From DASUBN01 sp036000105 (GTDB lineage Bacteria; Pseudomonadota; Gammaproteobacteria; Natronospirales; REEB76), in contig DASYGE010000008.1 in NCBI GenBank assembly GCA_036000105.1, positions 1-20,230 on the forward strand: a stretch of 20,230 nt of DNA, in the 5' to 3' direction. This document shows positions 7,659 through 13,778 of the stretch, one piece after another; the first letter of the stretch is position 1; every line of letters starts with the position of its first letter. The notes under the pieces are model-generated. The model did no database searches. It saw only the letters and a program-made list of their open reading frames with translations, and was not told where the DNA came from. Made by a program: the position numbers and the translations under genes.

Positions 7659-7688
7659 CGTACCCGCAGCCTCACGGCCGCGGGTACG
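7659..7688 (-). other. Stable intergenic hairpin between rpsA and ihfB
   Basis: A 13-bp stem (one G-U pair) closed by a GTGA tetraloop on the minus strand: CGTACCCGC at 7688-7680 pairs with GCGGGTACG at 7667-7659. It begins 8 nt after the rpsA stop. No T-run follows, so it is not a classic intrinsic terminator. A role in 3'-end protection, processing or partial attenuation before ihfB is inference. A second palindrome, CTGAATTCAG, lies next to it at 7646-7655. Confidence 0.6.
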
Positions 7689-7696
7689 CACCCAGA

Positions 7697-9376
7697 TCAG
7701 TCTTCCTTGGAACCGGCGATGTGCTCCTTGAGGAGATCGCCGAGGGCGGTGGTACCGCCCGAGCCGCCGCGGCCGTAGTCTTCCACGGCCTGGGCCTCTT
7801 CCTGCATCTCTTTCGCCTTGACCGAGAGGCTCAGGGTGCGGTTCTTGCGGTCCACACCGGTGAAGCGGGCCTCGATCTCGTCGCCTACATTGAGCACCGT
7901 GCGCGCATCTTCGATGCGGTCGCGCGACAGCTCACCGGCACGCAGGTAGCCTTCGATCCCGTTGCCGAGGTCGATGGTGGCGCCCTTGGCGTCCACGGTG
8001 GTGACCTTGCCCTTCACGATGCTGCCCTTCGGGTGATCGGCGAGGAAGTTGGAGAACGGATCCTTCTCCATCTGCTTGACGCCGAGCGAGATACGCTCGC
8101 GCTCCGCATCCACCGCGAGCACCACGGCCTCGACCTCATCGCCCTTCTTGTAGTTGTGCACAGCCTCTTCGCCCGGCATGTCCCAGGAGATGTCGGAGAG
8201 GTGCACCAGGCCATCGATGCCGCCGTCCAGGCCGACGAAGATGCCGAAGTCGGTGATCGACTTGATCTTGCCCTTGATGCGGTCGCCCTTGTTGTGGCCG
8301 GCAGCGAAGTCATCCCACGGATTGGGGGTGCACTGCTTCATGCCGAGCGAGATGCGACGGCGCTCTTCGTCGATGTCGAGCACCATCACTTCCGTCTCGT
8401 CGCCCACCTGCACGACCTTGGCCGGGTTGATGTTCTTGTTGGTCCAATCCATCTCGGAGACGTGCACCAGGCCTTCGACGCCCGGCTCGATCTCGACGAA
8501 GCAGCCGTAGTCGGCCAGGTTCGTGACCTTGCCGAACAGACGGGTGCCGTTCGGATAGCGGCGCGCGATGTCGACCCACGGATCCTCGCCCAGCTGCTTC
8601 AGGCCGAGCGACACGCGGTTGCGCTCGCGATCGAACTTGAGCACCTTGACGTCGATCTCCTGACCGACCGCCACCACTTCCGACGGATGCTTGACGCGCT
8701 TCCATGCCATGTCGGTGATGTGCAAGAGGCCGTCGATGCCGCCGAGGTCCACGAACGCACCGTACTCGGTGAGGTTCTTGACCACGCCCTTGACGGTGGC
8801 GCCTTCCTGCAGCTTGGTGAGCAGCTCTTCACGCTCGGCGCTGTATTCCTGTTCCACCACCGCGCGGCGGGAGACCACCACGTTGTTGCGGCGCTGGTCG
8901 AGCTTGATGACTTTGAATTCCAGTTCCTTGCCTTCCAGATAGACCGGGTCGCGCACGGGGCGCACGTCCACCAGCGAACCAGGCAGGAAGGCGCGCACGC
9001 CGTCGATCTCGACGGTGAAGCCGCCCTTCACCTTGCCGGTGATGAAGCCCTTGACGATCTCGGCCTTGGTGAAGGAATCCTCGAGACGGGTCCAGGAGCG
9101 GGCACGCTTGGCTTTCTCGCGCGACAGGCGCGTCTCGCCGAAACCGTCCTCGAATGCATCGAGTGCGACTTCGACTTCGTCGCCGACGGCGACTTCCAGC
9201 TGACCCTGCTCGTTGTAAAACTGTTCGGCGGGGATCACCCCTTCCGATTTGAGGCCGGCGTTGACGATGACGACGTCGGGCCGGATCTCGACTACCAGGG
9301 CCTTGAGGATGGACCCCGATTGCATCTGCTTCTTGCTGATGCTTTCTTCGAAGAGTTGTGCGAATGATTCAGTCAT
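7697..9376 (-). CDS. rpsA: 30S ribosomal protein S1
   Basis: S1 binds mRNA on the 30S platform and unfolds leaders during initiation. The 559-residue protein matches the gammaproteobacterial six-domain form (E. coli 557). Two N-terminal ribosome-binding domains are followed by four canonical S1/OB RNA-binding repeats. Those repeats carry the recurring patterns YGAFVDL, YGCFVEI, FGIFVGL and GLxHxxDxxW, roughly between residues 190 and 530. It starts MTESFAQLFEESI, the standard N-terminus. AGG lies about 9 nt before the ATG and is no strong Shine-Dalgarno, as is usual for this autoregulated gene. A 119-bp leader separates it from cmk. No irregularity was seen. Confidence 0.98.
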   Translation of the reverse strand: MTESFAQLFEESISKKQMQSGSILKALVVEIRPDVVIVNAGLKSEGVIPAEQFYNEQGQLEVAVGDEVEVALDAFEDGFGETRLSREKAKRARSWTRLEDSFTKAEIVKGFITGKVKGGFTVEIDGVRAFLPGSLVDVRPVRDPVYLEGKELEFKVIKLDQRRNNVVVSRRAVVEQEYSAEREELLTKLQEGATVKGVVKNLTEYGAFVDLGGIDGLLHITDMAWKRVKHPSEVVAVGQEIDVKVLKFDRERNRVSLGLKQLGEDPWVDIARRYPNGTRLFGKVTNLADYGCFVEIEPGVEGLVHVSEMDWTNKNINPAKVVQVGDETEVMVLDIDEERRRISLGMKQCTPNPWDDFAAGHNKGDRIKGKIKSITDFGIFVGLDGGIDGLVHLSDISWDMPGEEAVHNYKKGDEVEAVVLAVDAERERISLGVKQMEKDPFSNFLADHPKGSIVKGKVTTVDAKGATIDLGNGIEGYLRAGELSRDRIEDARTVLNVGDEIEARFTGVDRKNRTLSLSVKAKEMQEEAQAVEDYGRGGSGGTTALGDLLKEHIAGSKED

Positions 9377-9495
9377 GTTGAGTTGCCTAAAACCCCGTGA
9401 GGGGCACCTGTGGTGATATACCGCCGCCCGATCCTTCGGGACAGTCGGGTTGTTACAAAACGGGCCAAGGCCTCCTGCCTCGCCCGGACTCTCTC
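9377..9495 (-). promoter_or_regulatory. rpsA leader with two small hairpins
   Basis: This gap lies between the cmk stop and the rpsA start. On the minus strand it holds CCCGA-4 nt-TCGGG (9440-9427), then CCCC-TCAC-GGGG followed by TTTT (9404-9389). The second looks like a miniature terminator/attenuator just upstream of the start region. TATATC at 9420-9415 could be a -10, but no convincing -35 precedes it. In E. coli, S1 represses its own translation through a structured leader; whether this leader does so is inference. Confidence 0.4.
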
Positions 9496-10194
9496 TTACT
9501 TAGCCCCCGGGGTTGCGCCGAAGCGTTCCCGGGCCAGTTCCATGACGCGCCCCACCACCTGCTCTATGCCCATGCCGGTGGTATCCAGTACCACCGCGTC
9601 GGCCGCAGGCCGCAAAGGGGATACAGAGCGGGTCTGATCACGCTCGTCCCGGGCGCTTATGTCATGAAAAAGGCCGTCAAGGTTAGCAGCTAATCCTTTC
9701 TGTTTCAACTGGTTATAGCGCCTTTGGGCCCTTTCCCCGACACTCGCTGTAAGGAAGACCTTCAAAGGGGCCTCGGGGAAAATCACGGTTCCCATGTCCC
9801 GGCCATCGGCCACGAGCCCCGGGGCACGCCGGAAACTGCGCTGCAGATCCCTCAAGCCCATGCGGACTTCGGGGATGACCGCAAGCTTTGAGGCCCGCTC
9901 ACCGCAGTCCTCGGCCCGTATGGCGAGGCTCACGTCCCGGCCGTCCAGCAGGACCTGTTCTTCAGCGGCCAGATCCCGGCCGAACTCGACCTTGAGGTTC
10001 CGGGCCATGGCTTCGAGACGCACCGGGGCATCGCTGCTCACCCCCGCCTCGCCCGCCGCCAGGGCCAAGACCCGGTAGAGGGCGCCGCTATCCAGAAGAT
10101 GCCAACTGAGCTGCAAGGCCGCATGACGGCTCACGGTGCCCTTGCCGGAGCCGCTGGGACCGTCGATGGCCAGCACCGGCGGGAGCGCGCTCAT
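9496..10194 (-). CDS. cmk: Cytidylate kinase
   Basis: Cmk phosphorylates CMP and dCMP to the diphosphates with ATP, salvaging cytidine nucleotides released by RNA and lipid turnover. The 232-residue cytoplasmic protein shows the P-loop GPSGSGKGT at 12-20. LDSGALYRVLAL is the CMP-binding region, DGRDMGTVIFPEA is present, and the LID-like segment (R..RDERDQTRSVSPL) is intact. The frame is open further upstream, but I chose the ATG at 10194. It gives the standard MSALPPVLAIDGP start, is preceded by AGGAG 8 nt away, and forms an ATGA overlap with the aroA stop. This indicates translational coupling to aroA. Confidence 0.97.
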   Translation of the reverse strand: MSALPPVLAIDGPSGSGKGTVSRHAALQLSWHLLDSGALYRVLALAAGEAGVSSDAPVRLEAMARNLKVEFGRDLAAEEQVLLDGRDVSLAIRAEDCGERASKLAVIPEVRMGLRDLQRSFRRAPGLVADGRDMGTVIFPEAPLKVFLTASVGERAQRRYNQLKQKGLAANLDGLFHDISARDERDQTRSVSPLRPAADAVVLDTTGMGIEQVVGRVMELARERFGATPGAK

Positions 10195-11534
10195 GCCGTC
10201 CGCTCCTGGGTGGTGATGCCGAGGCCCGCTTGGCTGGCCAGGGCCGCGAAACCCGGAAATGATGTATCCACATTGCGGCAATCGAGGATGCTGAGGGGCG
10301 CATCGGCCCTCAGCGCCGCCATAGCGAAAGCCATGGCGATGCGGTGATCGCTGAAGCTCTGGAGGGTGGCGCCGCGGAAGCGCTCCACGCCGGTGACGCT
10401 GATGTCGTCCCCTTCCACGCTCACGGGCACGCCGAGGGCCTGCAGCCCCGTCTGCATGGCTTGCAGCCGGTCGCTCTCCTTCACCCGCAGCTCGCCTGCG
10501 CCCCGCACCCGGGTCACGCCGCGGGCAGCGGCGGCGGCGATGAGCAAGGCCGGGATCTCGTCGATGGCCAGCACCACCTGCTCCGGGCCGATATCTATGC
10601 CGCGCAGCACGCTGCCGCGTACCCGGATGTCCGCCACCGGTTCACCGCCGAAGGTGCGCGGGTTCAGGAGTTCGATGTTCGCACCCATCTCCTGCAACAG
10701 GCGGACGACGCCGTCACGGGTGGGATTCACGCCCACGTCCTCCAGCAGCAGCTCGCTGCCGGGCGTCATCGCTGCCGCCACCAGGAAGAACGCCGCCGAG
10801 GAAAGATCCCCCGGCACCTGGATCTGGGTGGCGTGCAGGGTGCCGCCGCCGTGGATGCCGAGCCAGCCGTTCTCTTTCAGACAGCTGTGACCGAAGGCGC
10901 TCAACATGCGCTCCGTGTGGTCGCGGCTCACGCGCGGCTCTTTGATCCAGCTGTAACCACCCGCATACAGGCTCGCCAACAGGAGCGCCGATTTCACCTG
11001 AGCGCTCGCCACCGGCAGCATGTAGCGCAGAGGTCTCAGGGGGTGCAGGCCACGGATCGTAAGAGGTGCACAACCTTCGCGGCTTTCGATCTGGGCGCCC
11101 ATGGCGCTCAAGGGGGCGATGACCCGCTGCATGGGGCGTTTGCGCAGCGACTCGTCACCCGTGAGGCGCGCCGCGAATTCCTGGCCCGCCAGGAGACCCA
11201 GGAGGATGCGCATGGCAGTGCCGGAATTGCCCAGATCCAGCTCTGCTTTCGGTTCATGCAGGCCCATGAGGCCCTTGCCATGCACCTTGACGCGATCAGG
11301 CACCGATGTATCCACCTGTATGCCGAGCGCACGGATGGCGGCGAGAGTCGCGAGGCAATCGGCGCCTGCCAGGAAGCCGCTGATGCGGGTCTCGCCTTCG
11401 GCGATGGCGCCCATGAGGAGCGCGCGATGGGAGATGGATTTGTCCCCGGGTACGCTGAACTTGCCGCTCATCACACCGCCGGGGCTGACGGTGAAATCCA
11501 TCTGTGGGTGGGTGTGGCTGGCCGTCTGCTGCAT
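10191..11534 (-). CDS. aroA: 3-phosphoshikimate 1-carboxyvinyltransferase (EPSP synthase), class II-like
   Basis: AroA condenses shikimate-3-phosphate with phosphoenolpyruvate in the shikimate pathway. The 447-residue protein carries the four motifs used to define class II enzymes: GDKS (30-33), SAQVK (177-181), RDHTE (204-208) and NPTR (270-273). The PEP-site loop LGNSGTAMR lies at 101-109, with glycine at 105. CP4-type tolerant enzymes have alanine in that region. I took the first ATG, 5 nt after the hisC stop, with AAGG about 10 nt upstream. Met12 and Met22 are alternatives, since homologous sequence begins near residue 13. It overlaps cmk by 4 nt. In Pseudomonas the equivalent gene is fused to tyrA; here it stands alone. 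Confidence 0.96.
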   Translation of the reverse strand: MQQTASHTHPQMDFTVSPGGVMSGKFSVPGDKSISHRALLMGAIAEGETRISGFLAGADCLATLAAIRALGIQVDTSVPDRVKVHGKGLMGLHEPKAELDLGNSGTAMRILLGLLAGQEFAARLTGDESLRKRPMQRVIAPLSAMGAQIESREGCAPLTIRGLHPLRPLRYMLPVASAQVKSALLLASLYAGGYSWIKEPRVSRDHTERMLSAFGHSCLKENGWLGIHGGGTLHATQIQVPGDLSSAAFFLVAAAMTPGSELLLEDVGVNPTRDGVVRLLQEMGANIELLNPRTFGGEPVADIRVRGSVLRGIDIGPEQVVLAIDEIPALLIAAAAARGVTRVRGAGELRVKESDRLQAMQTGLQALGVPVSVEGDDISVTGVERFRGATLQSFSDHRIAMAFAMAALRADAPLSILDCRNVDTSFPGFAALASQAGLGITTQERTA

Positions 11535-11539
11535 GAGCT

Positions 11540-12673
11540 TCAGGCCTTGAGCACCTTAGCGAGGGCGCGCAGCAAGCGCACGTTCTGTTCCGGCAGGCCC
11601 GCGGTGATGCGCAGGTGGTTAGTTAGACCGTAGGCATCGAGCGGCCGCACGATCACGCCTTCCTTGAGCAGCGCCTGGAACACCTGGCGCCCGGGTCGGC
11701 CCATGTCGGCGGTGACGAAGTTGCAGATGGACGGGATGGTCTTCAGACCCAAAGCCTTGAGGCCCGCGTCCAGCTTCTTCAATTCCACACGGTTGAGTTC
11801 GAGAGTCCGCTGGATGTGTTCCCGATCGAGGATGGCGGCAGCGGCTCCCGCCTGCCCCAGGCTGCCGGGGTTGAAAGCGAGCCGCGCCCGGTTCAGGAGA
11901 TCGATGAGTTTGGGATGGGCGAGCGCATAGCCCACTCGCGCGCCTGCGAGGCCATAGGCCTTGGAGAAAGTGCGCATCACGATCAGGTTGGGGAACTCGG
12001 GCAGGAGCTTGGTCATGTCCGGATAACCGGGCTCAAGATCCGTGGCATATTCGCAATAAGCTTCGTCCACCAGTACCAAGGTATCTTGCGGCACGCGCTT
12101 CAGGAAGGCTTTGAGTTCCACACCGCCCAGCCATGTGCCGGTGGGGTTGTTGGGGTTGGCGATGAACACCACCCGGGTATCGGCGCGCAGCAGCGCTGCC
12201 ATGTTGTCCAGGTTGTGGCCGTAGGCTTGCGTCGGATGATCCGGCGGGTTGGCCGCGGCGATGAGCTGCTCCGCGCCCACTGCCTGGCTGACGATGTTGT
12301 ACACCGAGAAGCCATAACGGGAGATCACCGCAGAGCGCCCCGGGCAGAGGAACACCCGCGCCAAGAGTTCGAGGATATGGTCGGAGCCCGTGCCCACCAG
12401 GATGTGGGGGATATCCGTGTGGTGATGATCCGCCAGGGCGCGCTTCAAGGCGAACGCATTGCCATCCGGATAGAGGGCCGTCTCTTCCAGGGACCGGCGC
12501 ATGGCAGCCAGCGCCAGAGGGCTCGTGCCCAGGGGATTCTCGTTGGACGCGAGCTTGATGATGCCGGTGATACCCAGTTCCCGCTCCAGCTCGGAGATGG
12601 GTTTGCCGGGCTCATACGGACGCAGCCCCGGTATGCCGGGCGCGCAGAACCCGAGCGGATCGAACTCAGCCAT
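11540..12673 (-). CDS. hisC: Histidinol-phosphate / aromatic aminotransferase
   Basis: This is a class II-branch PLP aminotransferase of 377 residues, dimeric and cytoplasmic. Visible features are KLASNENPLGTSP, LYPDGNAFALKRAL, the ANPNNPTGT loop, LVDEAYCEYA and the PLP-lysine segment TFSKAYGLAGARVGYA (Lys238). The family converts imidazole-acetol phosphate with glutamate to histidinol phosphate. Copies located in the serC-aroA cluster, away from the his operon, are often broad-specificity enzymes that also transaminate phenylpyruvate, 4-hydroxyphenylpyruvate or prephenate. Location makes that second role likely here, but sequence cannot prove it. Its ATG lies inside the end of serC (8-nt overlap). 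Confidence 0.93.
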   Translation of the reverse strand: MAEFDPLGFCAPGIPGLRPYEPGKPISELERELGITGIIKLASNENPLGTSPLALAAMRRSLEETALYPDGNAFALKRALADHHHTDIPHILVGTGSDHILELLARVFLCPGRSAVISRYGFSVYNIVSQAVGAEQLIAAANPPDHPTQAYGHNLDNMAALLRADTRVVFIANPNNPTGTWLGGVELKAFLKRVPQDTLVLVDEAYCEYATDLEPGYPDMTKLLPEFPNLIVMRTFSKAYGLAGARVGYALAHPKLIDLLNRARLAFNPGSLGQAGAAAAILDREHIQRTLELNRVELKKLDAGLKALGLKTIPSICNFVTADMGRPGRQVFQALLKEGVIVRPLDAYGLTNHLRITAGLPEQNVRLLRALAKVLKA

Positions 12674-13778
12674 GCCGGCGCTCGAAGTCGTCCATAAAAT
12701 CCACCAGGGCCTGCACGCCCTCTTCCGGCATGGCGTTGTAGAGACTGGCGCGCATGCCGCCGGCGAAGCGATGGCCCTTGAGGTTGATCAGATCCGCCGC
12801 CCCGGCTTCTTCCAGGAACATGGGTTCCAGGGCCTTGTCCTTGATGTTGAAGGGTACGTTCATGATGGAGCGCACGGACTTGGAGATCTTGTTGACGTAG
12901 AAGCCGCCACGGTCCACACGCTTGTACAGGAGATCCGCCTTGCGCTTGTTGCGCAGGGCCATGGCCTCGGCGCCGCCCTGGCGCTTGATCCATTGCAGCA
13001 TCTTGCCGCAGACATACCAGGCGTACACCGAAGGCGTGTTGAGCATGGAATGCTGTTCGGCGTGGGCCCGGTAATCGAGCATGGTGGGGATGCCGGCGAG
13101 CGGCGCCTTGAGGGCATCGCGTCGCGCGATCACGATGGTGAGACCCGCTATGCCTAGGTTCTTCTGGGCGGCGGCATAGATCAGCGCGAAGCGGTTCACA
13201 TCCACCGGGCGCGACAGGATCATGGAGGTCATGTCGGCGGCCAAGGGCATATCGCCCACATCCGGCAGCGACTGGAACTCCACGCCGCCGATGGTCTCGT
13301 TGACGGTGTAGTGCAGGTAAGCACCCTGCTCGTCGATCTTCCAGGAGGACACGGCCGGGATGTCGGTGTAGCCGGAGTCCTTGGCATCCATGGCCAGGTT
13401 CGCGCGGCAGAGCTTCTGGCCTTCTTGCCAGGCGCGATTTGACCAATGGCCGGTCACCACGTAGTTGGCGGCGCCGTTGGGCGCCAGGTTCACCGGCAGC
13501 ATGCCGAACTGGGTGGCGGCGCCGCCCTGCAGGAACAGCACCAGGTAGTCTGCGGGGATACCCATCAGGGAGCGCAGGTCGGCTTCGGTGTGGGTGGCGA
13601 TAGGTTCGAACACGGGGGTGCGGTGGCCCATCTCCATCACCGACTGGCGCGTGCCGCGGTAATCGAGCAACTCCTCCCGGAGTTCGAGCATCACTTCCGC
13701 CGGCAGCATGGCGGGACCGGCGCCGAAGTTGTAGGCCGGACGGCCCGCCGGATCAGCCTTTAAGTTGCGCTCAGCCAC
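12666..13778 (-). CDS. serC: Phosphoserine aminotransferase
   Basis: SerC converts 3-phosphohydroxypyruvate and glutamate to phosphoserine, and serves the parallel step of pyridoxal-phosphate synthesis. The 370-residue protein has the N-terminal NFGAGPAMLP, VMEMGHRTPVFEPI, LQGGAATQF and the PLP-lysine segment AAQKNLGIAG (Lys206). The C-terminal GHRFAGGMRASLYNAMPEEGV is characteristic. The start is GTG at 13778, inside the gyrA stop region (GTGGCTGA, 8-nt overlap). The N-terminus is a few residues longer than in E. coli. Coupling to gyrA is inferred from the overlap. Confidence 0.96.
   Translation of the reverse strand: MAERNLKADPAGRPAYNFGAGPAMLPAEVMLELREELLDYRGTRQSVMEMGHRTPVFEPIATHTEADLRSLMGIPADYLVLFLQGGAATQFGMLPVNLAPNGAANYVVTGHWSNRAWQEGQKLCRANLAMDAKDSGYTDIPAVSSWKIDEQGAYLHYTVNETIGGVEFQSLPDVGDMPLAADMTSMILSRPVDVNRFALIYAAAQKNLGIAGLTIVIARRDALKAPLAGIPTMLDYRAHAEQHSMLNTPSVYAWYVCGKMLQWIKRQGGAEAMALRNKRKADLLYKRVDRGGFYVNKISKSVRSIMNVPFNIKDKALEPMFLEEAGAADLINLKGHRFAGGMRASLYNAMPEEGVQALVDFMDDFERRHG

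Noticed and set aside
7721..9367. A 548-codon open frame on the plus strand across rpsA
   Set aside because: It is antisense to rpsA, its translation is rich in H, D, V and L with no domain, and it has the same GC-driven cause.
10195..10281. Upstream extension of cmk to a start at 10281
   Set aside because: It overlaps the aroA C-terminus. The ATG at 10194 has a good Shine-Dalgarno and the normal Cmk N-terminus.
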